Shown one piece after another: positions 17,070 to 26,881 of a stretch of DNA of 59,157 nt (positions are counted from its first letter, which is position 1; each line of letters begins with the position of its first letter). The notes under the pieces were generated by a model. It saw only the letters and a list, made by a program, of their open reading frames with translations, was not told the origin of the DNA and searched no databases. The stretch covers positions 1 to 59,157 of the forward strand of contig VGXB01000008.1 in NCBI GenBank assembly GCA_016873515.1. The letters are read 5' to 3'. The DNA comes from Nitrospira sp. (GTDB taxonomy: Bacteria; Nitrospirota; Nitrospiria; Nitrospirales; Nitrospiraceae). Both the position numbers and the translations under genes were made by a program.

Positions 17070-18465
17070 ACTTTTTCCTCACGCGATTGCGCAGCACGAT
17101 GCCCGCCAGATTAAGCGCGACCACGACAAGAATCAAGACCAGCGTCGTTACATACACCATGGGTTTGGCGGCCTCCACGTTTGGCGACTGAAAGCCCACG
17201 TCGTAAATATGAAAGCCCAGATGCATGAACTTCCGGTCCAAGTGAAGGAACGGCCAGACCCCATCGATCGGCAACGCTGGCGCCAACTTGACCACACCGG
17301 TCAGCATCAACGGTGCCACCTCTCCGGCGGCGCGCGCCATGGCGAGGATCAGCCCGGTGAGAATACCGGGGAGCGCCGCCGGCAGGACCACCTGCCATAT
17401 CGTTTCCCATTTCGTCGCGCCCAAGCCGATCGACCCTTCGCAATATTCCCTCGGCACAGCGGCCAATCCTTCTTCCGTCGACACAATGACGACAGGAACT
17501 GTCAGGAGCGCCAACGTCAATGAGGCCCAGAGAATACCTCCGGTGCCGAACGTTGGATTCGGCAGCCGATCAGAAAACCACAGCGCATCGATCGTTCCGC
17601 CGATCCCATAGACGAAAAAACCCAGACCAAATACCCCAAACACAATGGACGGCACACCCGCCAGATTATTGACTGCGATTCGGACCAGCCTCACGATAAC
17701 ACCCTGACGGGCATATTCCCGCAGGTACAGCGCGCCGATCACACCAAACGGCATGACGATGACGGTCATGATCAGCACCATCATGACGGTCCCAAAAATC
17801 GCCGGGAAGATCCCTCCCTCCGTATTGGCTTCGCGCGGCTCCGTCGTCAGCACCGCCCACACATTGCCGATATACACCCAGGTTTTCCCCAGCACTGACA
17901 GATCGTTGGGCGTGAGGAGGCGGAGGACCTGCTCCAGTGGGATAGATTTTTCCTTTCCATTCGCATCGGCGACAAGCAGGCTGTAGGCATCGGCAGAATC
18001 AGGCACCGCCGCTTGGCGAAGCAGCGGTGGCAGGGCCTGTTGAATCGACACCGTCCCTTCGGCGACAACCTCGTCCCCTTTGTGGAGGGCCAACACCCGG
18101 CCATAAAAATTCCCCCATTCTCGCCGTTCCAAGATAATGAGATTGGCCAGCCGGCTTCGTTCGACAATCTGGTCCGTATTGATCCAGCGGTAGTCCAATC
18201 CATAGAGGTCGCGATTCCCGACCTTGACCCGGATGCGAGGCACGCCCTTTGGACTGACCTCTTCCCCGGCCAGCTGACCAATGACATGTTTGCCGTCCTT
18301 CAAGGTCAGATCAATGAGATCAGATGGCCAGAAATAGCCGAAGCCGTTGATGAGGATGAGGAACAGGAGGCTGCCGATCATCAACAATGACAGCGCGAGC
18401 CCTGCCCCGCACCCCCAGACGAAAAGATCGCCGGTGGCCCAGAATTGCTTGAGCCAAACCCTCAC
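17050..18465 (-). CDS. pstA: Phosphate ABC transporter permease PstA, long form
   Basis: Inner-membrane permease of the phosphate importer. 471 residues against about 296 in E. coli. After a first TM helix ([19 protein letters not shown]) there is a roughly 170-residue extracytoplasmic insert (about 55-215, the DUF3333-type region known from pseudomonads), then the normal permease core with the coupling EAA loop [20 protein letters not shown]. It starts at GTG, 54 nt after the pstC stop. Confidence 0.92.
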   Translation of the reverse strand: MRVWLKQFWATGDLFVWGCGAGLALSLLMIGSLLFLILINGFGYFWPSDLIDLTLKDGKHVIGQLAGEEVSPKGVPRIRVKVGNRDLYGLDYRWINTDQIVERSRLANLIILERREWGNFYGRVLALHKGDEVVAEGTVSIQQALPPLLRQAAVPDSADAYSLLVADANGKEKSIPLEQVLRLLTPNDLSVLGKTWVYIGNVWAVLTTEPREANTEGGIFPAIFGTVMMVLIMTVIVMPFGVIGALYLREYARQGVIVRLVRIAVNNLAGVPSIVFGVFGLGFFVYGIGGTIDALWFSDRLPNPTFGTGGILWASLTLALLTVPVVIVSTEEGLAAVPREYCEGSIGLGATKWETIWQVVLPAALPGILTGLILAMARAAGEVAPLMLTGVVKLAPALPIDGVWPFLHLDRKFMHLGFHIYDVGFQSPNVEAAKPMVYVTTLVLILVVVALNLAGIVLRNRVRKKYAGSAV

Positions 18466-18519
18466 AACTCACACTCGATGGACTTTCGCACGGTCACCTA
18501 TCCTCTTTTTGACATCCGG

Positions 18520-20805
18520 CTAAAATTGACTGTATTTCGCTCTCAGACGCTGCCGGATCAGCTCTGCTCCGGTATTAATCACAAACGTAACAAGAAACAG
18601 CAGCAGCCCTGCTAAGAACAGCGTCCGATACAGCGTCCCTCCATGAGGCGCTTCAGGAATTTCCACGGCGATGTTGGCCGACAAGGTTCGAAAGCCATTG
18701 AACGCGCTCCAGTCCATGATCGGGGTATTGCCAGTTGCCATCAGGACGATCATAGTCTCTCCGACTGCCCGGCCTAATCCAATCATCAACGCTGAAAAGA
18801 TGCCTGGGCTGGCGGAAATGAGCACGAGATGCGCGAAAGTTTGCCACCTGGTCGCCCCAAGCGCCAGAGAGCCGGCGATGAGATTCTTGGGCACATTGGA
18901 TAAGGCCTCTTCCGAGATACTGTAGATGATGGGAATGATCGCAAACCCCATGGCGGCACCAACGACAAGCGCGTTGCGCTGGTCGTATCGAAAACCGAGG
19001 TGCGCTTCGAGCCAGGCCTTATACGGTGTGCCGAACAGGATCGACTCCCACCAACTGTTGGCTTCAATGCACCCCCAGATGACTCCGATAATGACCGGCA
19101 CCATGAGCAGCGCTTCGGCGCCAGGACGAATTCGTCGACGTACGGAGTTCGAAAGCGCCAGAAACAACATGGTGAATACGACAATCGCCAGGGGAAGCAC
19201 GATCGCCATCGCGGCGATCGCAGGAAAGTTGCGTTCCAGCACCGGAGCAAACCAAAGACCAGCGAGAAATCCAAGAACCACGGTGGGGAGAGCGGCCATG
19301 ATTTCGATTGTGGGTTTGAGCTTGGCCCGCAGGCTTGGATGCATGAACATCGCGGTGTAGATCGCCGCCAACAAGGCAAACGGAACCGCTAAGAGCAAGG
19401 CGAAGACGGTGCCTTTCAAGGTGCCGAAAATGAGCGGGGTCAGGCTCAACTTCGGTTCGAAGTCATCTGAGCCGCTCGATGACTGCCACACAAGGTCCGG
19501 CTGACTGTAGCCTTCATACCAGACTGGGGAAAATAGGGTACGCCACGTGATTTCTGGATGAGGATTCTGAATGTGGTAATGGACCACCCGATTGGTGTCT
19601 GTCACACCAATGATTCCGTCGGCCTTCGAGGCAAAATAGACGTGACGCATTGACCCTTGTTGTGGATGGAGCTGCAATAAGGTTTGCTCGGATGTGGAAT
19701 GGTGCAGCCGAATCTCCCCTGTAATATCGGCAGTGATAAATCCCTTGTCTCGCTGGGAAATTGTGATCCCGGTGATCGCCCCAGCATGGGGTGTGAACCG
19801 ATGGACCACCTTCATCCTGATGACATTGCTGTCTGAAGACTCACGCATAGGCATCCAGACGGCAACCTGCCCGGTGGCACTGCCGACCACGAGGGCCCGG
19901 TCTCCAATCAACGGCGCCAGTGCCGTCACGGCCTCGCCCTTCTCAAACGCGAGAGACGTCCCTGCCAGAACCGGCTGGGCTGGGTCCCGCAAATCGAACT
20001 GACGCACGGTTCCTTCATCCGTTCCGACAAAGAACGTGTCTCCTCGGCTATCAAAGGTCAATGCCGTAATCTGGCCCGTGATGTGAGATGTCAGTTCTGT
20101 TCGTACGATCGATCTGTCAGTAGTCCCATCAGGATGCGAGACCGTCCGGCTCCCCACCAACCAGAGGTGCCGATCCTCCGACACAGCGGCAATTCGAACA
20201 CCAGACTCTGTCGTTTGATAGGCTAGGCTCCTTATCGGACGGCGGGCCGGATCGACCACGACCGGTTCTCCCGTAGTGACTGATGACGTGATCGACCGGG
20301 TCTCCCCGCTGAACTCCTGGACGAACTCGATTGAGACAGGGACTATCTGTCCGCTGTCCGTCCCCAGCGCCAACCGATGGTCTTTGCCGAGGGCACGCGC
20401 GATTGCCGTCACCGAGCCGGCGGCAGTCAATGCTTGCCGTGCAGAATTCGGCTGGGAGAGAGACTTGTTACTGATGGAGATGAACTCGAGCGATTCGCCT
20501 CTCACGACATACGCGAGCTCTTGATGTTCATCGAGACCGACCATCACAGGTGACGAGGTGGCCCCGCTTGCCGGGAGGAGTGTGATCGGTTGAGTTTGGA
20601 CCGCGTCAGGAGATTGAAAGAGGGGGAGGACTTCCTTTACCAAAAAGGCACACATCCCCAGGATCGCGAGGATGATGGCGATTCCCCCGCCGATGATAAT
20701 CGCGCGGGTGAAGCGATCTGTGAATGTTCTGAGTCGATGCCGATTGAACAAACCATCTGCAGCTGTTGACAAAGCGCTACTCAAGTTTTGCCAGTTCCTT
20801 TGCAA
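18520..20805 (-). CDS. pstC: Phosphate ABC transporter permease PstC with large extracytoplasmic domain
   Basis: 761 residues, more than twice E. coli PstC (319). One TM helix (about 33-58) is followed by about 370 residues with propeller-like repeats (ALTFDSRGDTFFVGTDEGTV, GAITGITISQRDKGFITADI, DRALVVGSATGQVAVW). The permease core (about 455-761) has the EAA loop EALSNVPKNLIAGSLALGAT. Long PstC/PstA pairs are known in Pseudomonas-type bacteria; here the extra domain has a WD40-like rhythm. All candidate start codons are TTG. The longest overlaps pstS by 29 nt; TTG 20784 or 20772 are alternatives. Confidence 0.9.
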   Translation of the reverse strand: MQRNWQNLSSALSTAADGLFNRHRLRTFTDRFTRAIIIGGGIAIILAILGMCAFLVKEVLPLFQSPDAVQTQPITLLPASGATSSPVMVGLDEHQELAYVVRGESLEFISISNKSLSQPNSARQALTAAGSVTAIARALGKDHRLALGTDSGQIVPVSIEFVQEFSGETRSITSSVTTGEPVVVDPARRPIRSLAYQTTESGVRIAAVSEDRHLWLVGSRTVSHPDGTTDRSIVRTELTSHITGQITALTFDSRGDTFFVGTDEGTVRQFDLRDPAQPVLAGTSLAFEKGEAVTALAPLIGDRALVVGSATGQVAVWMPMRESSDSNVIRMKVVHRFTPHAGAITGITISQRDKGFITADITGEIRLHHSTSEQTLLQLHPQQGSMRHVYFASKADGIIGVTDTNRVVHYHIQNPHPEITWRTLFSPVWYEGYSQPDLVWQSSSGSDDFEPKLSLTPLIFGTLKGTVFALLLAVPFALLAAIYTAMFMHPSLRAKLKPTIEIMAALPTVVLGFLAGLWFAPVLERNFPAIAAMAIVLPLAIVVFTMLFLALSNSVRRRIRPGAEALLMVPVIIGVIWGCIEANSWWESILFGTPYKAWLEAHLGFRYDQRNALVVGAAMGFAIIPIIYSISEEALSNVPKNLIAGSLALGATRWQTFAHLVLISASPGIFSALMIGLGRAVGETMIVLMATGNTPIMDWSAFNGFRTLSANIAVEIPEAPHGGTLYRTLFLAGLLLFLVTFVINTGAELIRQRLRAKYSQF

Positions 20806-21769
20806 TCACGGCCTGAGACAAGGGGAAAAATCCGTCCTTGATGACGATCATTTGCCCCTCTTTGCTGTAGATGAACTTGAGGAACTCTTTGATCAGGGGG
20901 TCGAGCGGCTTGTTCGGCGCCTTGTTCACATAAATGAGCAGGTGGCGCCAGAGAGGATAAGACCCATTCATCGTGTTTTCTTGAGTCACGGCCACGAACG
21001 GAGCACCGTCTTTTTCCGCCAGAGGAACCAAGCGCACCCCGGAAGTCAGATAGCCGATCCCACTGTAGCCGATCCCTGCGATATCCTCCGTGACACCTTG
21101 CACAACCGACGCAGATCCCGGCTGCTCCTTCACCTCGTCCTTAAAGTCGCCGTTCTTCAGGGCATACTCCTTGAAAAACCCATAGGTGCCGGAGGCCGAG
21201 TTACGGCCATACATACTGATGGGAGACTCCCCCACTTCCCCTGTCAACCCCAACTGCTTCCAGCGATCGAGATTTGCAGATGCCCCACCCCGGCGAGTCT
21301 TCGAGAAGATCGCATCGAGCTGGGCCATCGTCAGTCCCCGGATCGAGTTGTCCTTGTTCACATAGAGGGCGAGTGCGTCAATGGCGACAGAGAATGCAGT
21401 AGGCTTGTAGCCAAACTTTCGTTCGAAGGAGTCAGCCTCGGTACTTTTCATCGGGCGGGACATCGGCCCCAGTTGGGCAGTCCCTTCGATCAGAGCCGGA
21501 GGGGCCGTGCTCGACCCTTTGCCTTCGATTTGAATCTTGACGCTCGGATATTGTTTGCGAAACCCCTCAGCCCAGAGGGTTATCAAATTATTCAGCGTAT
21601 CTGATCCGATACTGTTCACATTGCCAGACATCCCTGTGACTTTCACATACCCTTTTACGGCGGGATCCAGCACGATCACGTTATCGGCATAAGCCGTGGG
21701 GACAGTCGAAACAAGAGCCCCCAAGAGAGCACCACCGCAGAGACTGGATGTAGTTATTGAGAATTTCAC
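20777..21769 (-). CDS. pstS: Phosphate-binding periplasmic protein PstS
   Basis: Periplasmic phosphate receptor of the Pst importer. 330 residues with a signal peptide (MKFSITTSSLCGGALLGALV, cleavage near AYADN) and phosphate-site motifs (GSDTLNNLI, MYGRNSASGTYGFFKEYAL, GYSGIGYL). The GTG at 21769 is chosen because AAGGAG lies 5 nt upstream and translation then begins exactly at the signal peptide; an ATG at 21787 would add six residues. Four 11-nt-spaced Pho-box repeats lie just upstream. Confidence 0.93.
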   Translation of the reverse strand: MKFSITTSSLCGGALLGALVSTVPTAYADNVIVLDPAVKGYVKVTGMSGNVNSIGSDTLNNLITLWAEGFRKQYPSVKIQIEGKGSSTAPPALIEGTAQLGPMSRPMKSTEADSFERKFGYKPTAFSVAIDALALYVNKDNSIRGLTMAQLDAIFSKTRRGGASANLDRWKQLGLTGEVGESPISMYGRNSASGTYGFFKEYALKNGDFKDEVKEQPGSASVVQGVTEDIAGIGYSGIGYLTSGVRLVPLAEKDGAPFVAVTQENTMNGSYPLWRHLLIYVNKAPNKPLDPLIKEFLKFIYSKEGQMIVIKDGFFPLSQAVIAKELAKLE

Positions 21770-21810
21770 AGGCACTCCTTTCATCATCGTGCAGAAGCAT
21801 GCTCGTCCAT

Positions 21811-21850
21811 TGTTACAAAGCTGTTACAAAACTGTTATGCCGATGTTATT
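21811..21850 (-). promoter_or_regulatory. Pho box (four 11-nt repeats) of pstSCAB-phoU
   Basis: On the plus strand TGTTACA (21811), TGTTACA (21822), TGTTATG (21833) and TGTTATT (21844) recur at exactly 11 nt, the spacing of PhoB-type direct repeats. The array lies 41 nt upstream of the pstS GTG on its coding strand. PhoB-type control is established knowledge for this operon; binding here is inferred. Confidence 0.8.
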
Positions 21851-21875
21851 TCCACCCTAATCCCTGTCTCCTTCA

Positions 21876-23222
21876 TTAGAAGTTCCATTGCAGCTGTGTC
21901 CGGACAACATCTCCTTCATGGATATTATAAGGAGCCGTCTGCGTATCGGTGCGTCGGCTTCTGGCATAGGCAATCGTCAACTCCAGCACTTTACCAAATT
22001 CCCACTCAGCCCCGACTTCCCATTCCCGGACCACGTTGAACGGGGCATTGGTCCGATGTTTCTTCCCGCCGCTGTATTCTTGATACCGGACATAGGGAAT
22101 CACGCTGGTCAACCACGGCTGCTTCACGTCCCACTTATACATGCCCTGAACGTACCCACCCTGGACATTCCCCTCTTCTACGCGTGTTTGGGAACCATTC
22201 AACTGAGGACCATTGCCCCAGTTCCACTCTGCTTGAAAGCCGATTGGCTGAGGGTACAACACAAAATGAACGCCGACTCGTTCGTCAAGAATGTTCCCGT
22301 TATTTTCCCGGATAATAGCTGGACCACCATTAGTTAGTGGAGCCGTCGTGCCGACATTGAACGTCCCACGGTACGCATCAACGCCAAACTGGATTATCTG
22401 CCCATACGGTAATTCCATGGGATAGGTCGCGTGCAGAACGATATGTTTGTTGTCATTGCGTTCCGTGACATTGAGAGTCTGGCCGGTATAGACACCGACG
22501 CCTAGGAGGCCGTAGTCACCAGACCCCTTGAGACCCAAATCGATCAGCCGGCGAAATAGTTTTCTGGTCTCATTCGGTGTGTAATAGATGAAGATTCCGA
22601 GGTCGCGCTCGCCATTTGCCGCGCTGTTGATCCCATCGCTTCGGTCGAAGGCAAGCCGCTGTTGGCTGGACTGGAGATTTTCGAATCCAAACGGAACTTT
22701 CGATTGCCCCACTCGAATCCGCAGATCCTTTTCATCGAAGAACAAAAATGGCACGGGTATGAAAATATCTGCATACGCATCACGCAGTTGAACGAAGTTA
22801 TTGCTCTGATCTCCCGTTGTGCCCGGAACCAAGCCGGCAAATTCCGGCTGAATATAAAACGACAGCCAATCCGTCACATCGCCTGAAAAGATGAGGCGGA
22901 CGCGGCGGAAGGCGAAGCCCGTATTATCCCTGATGGTGTTATCGTATTCACTCCGTATCGATTTATCTCCGGGAAGGTAGGTATAGCGGGTTTGCACATA
23001 GCCACGGATACTGATCTTATCAAACCATCTTTTGATTGCCGATCGTTCTTGAACGATCGCTTCTTCCTTTTCATGCTCGGCCTTGAGCTTGACCCATTCC
23101 TCTTTCGTGATCTGGCCCTTTTCGTACAAGAGATCTTCCACGCTGGCATAAGCTAGATCTCCCTGGGAAATACATCCGAGACTGATCACCAACAGGCTGA
23201 TTACCAACCACCATCCCTTCAT
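21876..23222 (-). CDS. Phosphate-selective outer-membrane porin (OprP/OprO family)
   Basis: 448-residue porin: signal peptide (MKGWWLVISLLVISLGCISQ), a periplasmic coiled segment (YEKGQITKEEWVKLKAEHEK) typical of OprP/O, then alternating beta-strand sequence ending in aromatic TQLQWNF, the usual outer-membrane insertion signal. Basic loop residues such as R and K agree with anion selectivity. It stands first in the phosphate cluster, with its own array of 11-nt repeats upstream. Confidence 0.85.
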   Translation of the reverse strand: MKGWWLVISLLVISLGCISQGDLAYASVEDLLYEKGQITKEEWVKLKAEHEKEEAIVQERSAIKRWFDKISIRGYVQTRYTYLPGDKSIRSEYDNTIRDNTGFAFRRVRLIFSGDVTDWLSFYIQPEFAGLVPGTTGDQSNNFVQLRDAYADIFIPVPFLFFDEKDLRIRVGQSKVPFGFENLQSSQQRLAFDRSDGINSAANGERDLGIFIYYTPNETRKLFRRLIDLGLKGSGDYGLLGVGVYTGQTLNVTERNDNKHIVLHATYPMELPYGQIIQFGVDAYRGTFNVGTTAPLTNGGPAIIRENNGNILDERVGVHFVLYPQPIGFQAEWNWGNGPQLNGSQTRVEEGNVQGGYVQGMYKWDVKQPWLTSVIPYVRYQEYSGGKKHRTNAPFNVVREWEVGAEWEFGKVLELTIAYARSRRTDTQTAPYNIHEGDVVRTQLQWNF

Positions 23223-23280
23223 CCAAGCACCTCCCTCTCATTGTTTCTGTTTTTGAACTGAGGCAAGTGTATGGGATGGA

Positions 23281-23320
23281 AGTTAAGATGGTGCTACAAC
23301 AACATTACGGGCGTGTTAAT
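23281..23320 (-). promoter_or_regulatory. Second, degenerate Pho box upstream of the porin
   Basis: AGTTAAG (23281), TGCTACA (23292), CATTACG (23303) and TGTTAAT (23314) occur at exact 11-nt spacing, 58 nt before the porin start. Individual repeats diverge from TGTTACA, but the phase and location match the array at pstS. Confidence 0.55.
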
Positions 23321-23355
23321 TTATACGATTGACGTTATCGCGTGAGTAAGAAAGC

Positions 23356-23793
23356 ATGAACCCACAGCCCCCAACTGAAGACACCCGCCCTTCCGAGCCG
23401 CCGCTATGGTCGATCGGACTCGCGATGGCCGTCATTCTCGGCGCGCCGCTCGTCTTGTATTCCCTCGCACCACCCGGCCCTATTCGCGAGGGCGATACGG
23501 TTTTTTCCGAGGGAGAACAGCGTGTACAACTCAGCACCTCTATCGATGGAGTGCCGCTGAAACCGAATGACACCTGCCTACTCGACCCCAACAATCCCTT
23601 GATCGTCACCCAGATCGCCTCCGACCAGTCGGACGAGACGATAACGGCCGAGGTGCAAGGCAATCCGTCCGGCGAGTGGCCCTTCTGCCCTCTACACGCC
23701 GAAGTGCAGGTCAGAGTCCACCAGGTATTTCAAAAATCCGCAACGCTGAGTGCCGTCTGGGAGGTACTGGCGCGATGGTTTGAGCGCGAATGA
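23356..23793 (+). CDS. Membrane-anchored protein of unknown function
   Basis: 145 residues. A proline-rich N-terminus is followed by one TM helix (about 19-38, IGLAMAVILGAPLVLYSLAP), then a soluble, probably extracytoplasmic domain with two cysteines (NDTCLLD and WPFCPLH). I do not recognise the family. It is divergent from the porin and shares its upstream region, including the degenerate 11-nt repeats, so phosphate-linked control is possible but not shown. No SD is obvious. Confidence 0.6.
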   Translation: MNPQPPTEDTRPSEPPLWSIGLAMAVILGAPLVLYSLAPPGPIREGDTVFSEGEQRVQLSTSIDGVPLKPNDTCLLDPNNPLIVTQIASDQSDETITAEVQGNPSGEWPFCPLHAEVQVRVHQVFQKSATLSAVWEVLARWFERE

Positions 23794-23824
23794 CTCGTGC
23801 GCAGATAAGACAATTGGCGGGTGA

Positions 23825-24388
23825 TTAACTTTTCAAGCGAGTCGCGAACTGCTTCCGAAACTTTGCAACCTTCGGCCCCACCACGAATTGGCAGTAGCCT
23901 TGAAACGGATTTCTTGCAAAATATTCTTGATGGTAGGCTTCGGCCTCATACCATGGCGCAGCCGGCCCCACCTCGGTGACAATTGGCCTCTCATATAATT
24001 GTTGCTCAGTAATGCTGGCCATGACAGCTTCAGCAGTGTGCCGTTGCTCAGGGCTGTGATAAAAAATCGCCGACCGATACTGTGTTCCGACGTCGTTCCC
24101 CTGCCGATTCAGCGTGGTAGGATCGTGGATGACGAAAAAGATCTCGAGCAGGTTCTTATAAGAAATGGCCTTGGGATCGAACGTGATACGCACCGCCTCC
24201 GTATGGCCGGTTTGCCCGCTGCAGACGGCTTCATACGTCGGATCTTCTATGGTTCCACCCAGATAGCCGGACTCGACAGACTCGACCCCTTGCACCTGGT
24301 CATACACCGCCTCCAGACACCAAAAGCAGCCACCTGCAAGAGTTGCCACTTCACGCTCGGATCGGACTGGTTGGAATTGGACTTCCAT
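23825..24388 (-). CDS. msrA: Peptide methionine sulfoxide reductase A
   Basis: Repairs methionine-S-sulfoxide in proteins. 187 residues with the catalytic motif GGCFWCLEAVY (C21), the stretches GYLGGTIEDPTYEAVCSGQTGHTEAV and WYEAEAYHQEYFARNP... visible in order, here each cited only in part, all classic MsrA landmarks. It follows a 53-residue acidic gene by 17 nt, suggesting co-transcription. No msrB domain is fused. Confidence 0.95.
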   Translation of the reverse strand: MEVQFQPVRSEREVATLAGGCFWCLEAVYDQVQGVESVESGYLGGTIEDPTYEAVCSGQTGHTEAVRITFDPKAISYKNLLEIFFVIHDPTTLNRQGNDVGTQYRSAIFYHSPEQRHTAEAVMASITEQQLYERPIVTEVGPAAPWYEAEAYHQEYFARNPFQGYCQFVVGPKVAKFRKQFATRLKS

Positions 24389-24405
24389 ATCGCGCGATCA
24401 GCCGA

Positions 24406-24567
24406 CTACTCCTCTTCTTCCTCTTCGATATCTTCAATGCCTTCATAACTCATTTCAGGAAATCCTGCCGCTGCCTTCTCACAGGCTGTTTCGACCATTT
24501 CTTCGGCGTCTTCCGCCGAATCCGCATCCACCAAAAATTTCACCGTGATCGCAAACCGTTGCTCCAC
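24406..24567 (-). CDS. Small acidic protein upstream of msrA
   Basis: 53 residues starting at GTG with a strong SD (AAAGGAG, 6 nt upstream). The sequence starts MEQRFAITVKFLVDADSAED and ends in a run of glutamates (GIEDIEEEEEE). The beta-strand/helix pattern VKFLVDADSAEDAEEMVETA suggests a small alpha/beta fold. Function unknown. The 17-nt gap to msrA indicates one transcript. Confidence 0.7.
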   Translation of the reverse strand: MEQRFAITVKFLVDADSAEDAEEMVETACEKAAAGFPEMSYEGIEDIEEEEEE

Positions 24568-24795
24568 TGCTAACTCCTTTCTGTATCTCGCCGGACTACG
24601 ATGGCATCATCTAACACTGACCTGCACTCGTGTGGTTCTACCAGGTGCGTCGTACTTTGTGATAGATGCCGTCGTCGTGTCAACCGCGCGCCTGAGGAAG
24701 CCGAAAAGAAAAGAGTGGCTGCGGAAAGAGTTCCGCTACGGAAGTGTCAACACGAGAGAGGATGAGGCAGGCTATTCGAGGGAAAGAACGGATGA

Positions 24796-25070
24796 TCAGC
24801 CCTCGTCTTCAAGCTTCTTGAGCACAGTTTCAAGTTTGTGTACCTCTTCAGGGAAAATTCGTGTGAAGCCGATCCCAAATGTATTTTGCTGTCAACCCAG
24901 CAAACCGTCGCTTTGTCGATCCGTAGCGGCCAATCCAGGACGGGCACATGGAGCCGACATTCGAATGTCGCCCTGCGCTCCACTTTCAACTCACTTTCAA
25001 TCTTGCACCCGTCTGCGGAAATATTCAGTGTCCGCCCGCGAGGCGATACTCCCAGACTTTGATCACCGGA
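24796..25070 (-). pseudogene. Decayed PilZ-domain gene
   Basis: The minus strand encodes the core of a PilZ (c-di-GMP binding) domain: GRTLNISADGCKIES with the (D/N)xSxxG motif, then VPVLDWPLRIDKATVCWVDS. After SK the frame must shift to read TFGIGFTRIFPEEVHKLE...LKKLEDEG and stop at 24796. Adding one base at an A-run (TTTT on plus, 24884-24887) restores the frame. The N-terminal RxxxR part is absent, with a stop at 25071. This is a degraded gene or a sequencing indel. It explains most of the 577-nt gap between the acidic gene and umuC. Confidence 0.7.
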
Positions 25071-25144
25071 TCAAACTTGTTTCGGATAGCACCCCGCGCC
25101 ACGGTGGGCTCGCCGAGCACTCGCAGTCCCCTAGCAAGGGCATC

Positions 25145-26413
25145 TTATGCCCGCGCAACAGGCAATGCGTCCCAATCGGTCGTGTACGCCGGTGAGCGTC
25201 GGTGAAACTGTGTCCTCCATGTTTTTGCCATGCCACTTGAGGCATATTGCAGCGTACCTGACCCAAACCGAGTATTGACTGCATCCAGTGCTGTCATCAA
25301 CTTCTTGGATCGTGCTCGATTCTGATCGTCAAAGAGGTCAACTTGCACCTGGCTGGCTGGTATCAATCCGGTGAACATGACCCCCGCCTTCTTGTAGAGA
25401 TAGCCGTCTCGGTAGATCTGCCGTATCCCCTGCAAGGCCGCTCGAATCAGTTCGTGTGTGCTGTCCGTAGCCACAGGAAGCTTGAGCGTGACGGCATTGC
25501 TGTATTGAGGGGTGTCCTTGAACTCGTTGGTCGTGAGGAACACGGTCATGGTGGTGACGGCCAGCTCCTCAGCTCGCAGCTTTTCCGCTGCTCTCGCCGT
25601 GTAACTGGACACCGCTTCATCCATGTCCGTGAGCGTTGTGACAGAGTTTCCGAAGGCGCGTGAACAGGTAATGCTTTGCTTGGGGGCTGGGCATTGCTCC
25701 AAGTCCAGGCAGGATACTCCGCGAAGTTCCATCACGAGGCGTAGTCCCACAATGCCCATATGCATACGGATGAATTGGTCACCAGCCTGGCATAACTGAA
25801 GGGCCGTGGTGATGCCGTGCTGGATTAGGAATCGGGCATGATTCGGTCCAATGCCCCATACATCTTCAACGGCAATCCGACCTAGCAAGTCATCTCGGTC
25901 TGGACAGGCGAACAGATCAAAGACTCCGCCCATGTCCGGCGTGCGTTTGGCAACTCGGTTCGCAATCTTGGCTAGCACTTTCGTCTCGGCAATCCCCACT
26001 GATACCGGAATGCCGGTCCACCGTTTCACCGTCGCTCGAATGGTGTGCCCGTACTCCATGAGGTTCCGAGACGTGAAACCGGACAGACTCAAGAAGGCTT
26101 CGTCGATCGAGTACGGTTCCAGATCGGGGCAAAACTGTTCCAAGGTCTCCATGACCCGCTGGGACATATCGCCATAGAGGGCGTAGTTACTAGACAGTAC
26201 CTGCACGTCATGAGCTTTAAGCAAGGGACGAATTTGAAACTCAGGCACCCCCATCCTGATGCCCAGGGCCTTGGCTTCGTTCGAGCGCGCCACGACACAG
26301 CCGTCATTGTTGGAAAGAACGACAACCGGCTTGTGCTCTAGCTTAGGGTTAAAAACTCGTTCGCAGGAGGCGTAAAAGTTGTTGCAATCGACGAGAGCAA
26401 AGACGGGCGACAT
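25145..26413 (-). CDS. umuC: Y-family DNA polymerase V catalytic subunit (UmuC-like)
   Basis: Translesion polymerase. 422 residues with the Y-family catalytic blocks [31 protein letters not shown] and [10 protein letters not shown], HhH motif [15 protein letters not shown] and a little-finger domain. Activity normally needs processed UmuD'. It starts at ATG 26413, 4 nt after the umuD-like stop, forming one operon. The C-terminus ([10 protein letters not shown]) is conserved-looking, so the gene appears intact. Confidence 0.93.
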   Translation of the reverse strand: MSPVFALVDCNNFYASCERVFNPKLEHKPVVVLSNNDGCVVARSNEAKALGIRMGVPEFQIRPLLKAHDVQVLSSNYALYGDMSQRVMETLEQFCPDLEPYSIDEAFLSLSGFTSRNLMEYGHTIRATVKRWTGIPVSVGIAETKVLAKIANRVAKRTPDMGGVFDLFACPDRDDLLGRIAVEDVWGIGPNHARFLIQHGITTALQLCQAGDQFIRMHMGIVGLRLVMELRGVSCLDLEQCPAPKQSITCSRAFGNSVTTLTDMDEAVSSYTARAAEKLRAEELAVTTMTVFLTTNEFKDTPQYSNAVTLKLPVATDSTHELIRAALQGIRQIYRDGYLYKKAGVMFTGLIPASQVQVDLFDDQNRARSKKLMTALDAVNTRFGSGTLQYASSGMAKTWRTQFHRRSPAYTTDWDALPVARA

Positions 26414-26417
26414 GGAC

Positions 26418-26843
26418 TCACAGCGCGTGAATGACGTTGGTGACGACTCCCCAAATCTCAAAACTTTGTTGTGCTTGAATCTCTATCGGTTGGTAGTTGG
26501 TGTTGGCTGGTACCAGACGGATGGTCTTGCCTCGCTTGGATAGACGCTTCACGGTGAGTTCGCCATCCAGCGCCGCCACGATTACGTTCCCGTCTACGGC
26601 TTCAAGAGCGCGATCCACAACTAACAAGTCCCCCGTATGAATGCCTGCCTCAATCATCGAATCCCCAGATACCCGAACGAAGAAGGTTGCGGCTGGGTGC
26701 TTGATGAGATGCCGGTTCAGATCCAGCTTGCCTTCCAGGTAATCATCGGCCGGCGACGGGAAACCTGCGGGGAGTCGCCCAAGGAAGACCGGAAGCTTGT
26801 AGCGGGTGGACAGATCGGGGGCGTAGACAGCTTCAACGTGCAT
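26418..26843 (-). CDS. umuD: UmuD-like S24 self-cleaving peptidase
   Basis: LexA/UmuD-fold protein of 141 residues that self-cleaves upon RecA* contact to form the UmuC partner. The cleavage site is A26-G27 in [13 protein letters not shown], the catalytic Ser S62 in GDSMIEAGI and the Lys K99 in GELTVKRL. It has no DNA-binding domain, so it is not LexA. Its operon partner umuC follows by 4 nt; yedK lies 38 nt upstream in the same direction. Confidence 0.92.
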   Translation of the reverse strand: MHVEAVYAPDLSTRYKLPVFLGRLPAGFPSPADDYLEGKLDLNRHLIKHPAATFFVRVSGDSMIEAGIHTGDLLVVDRALEAVDGNVIVAALDGELTVKRLSKRGKTIRLVPANTNYQPIEIQAQQSFEIWGVVTNVIHAL

Positions 26844-26881
26844 CGTGAGACCTCATCACCAGGCAGGTGGTAGTCTACTCC

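Noticed and set aside
24545-25195. 216-codon plus-strand frame over the acidic gene and the PilZ remnant
   Set aside because: Low-complexity and no recognisable fold; the minus strand holds clear PilZ motifs and a small gene with a strong SD.
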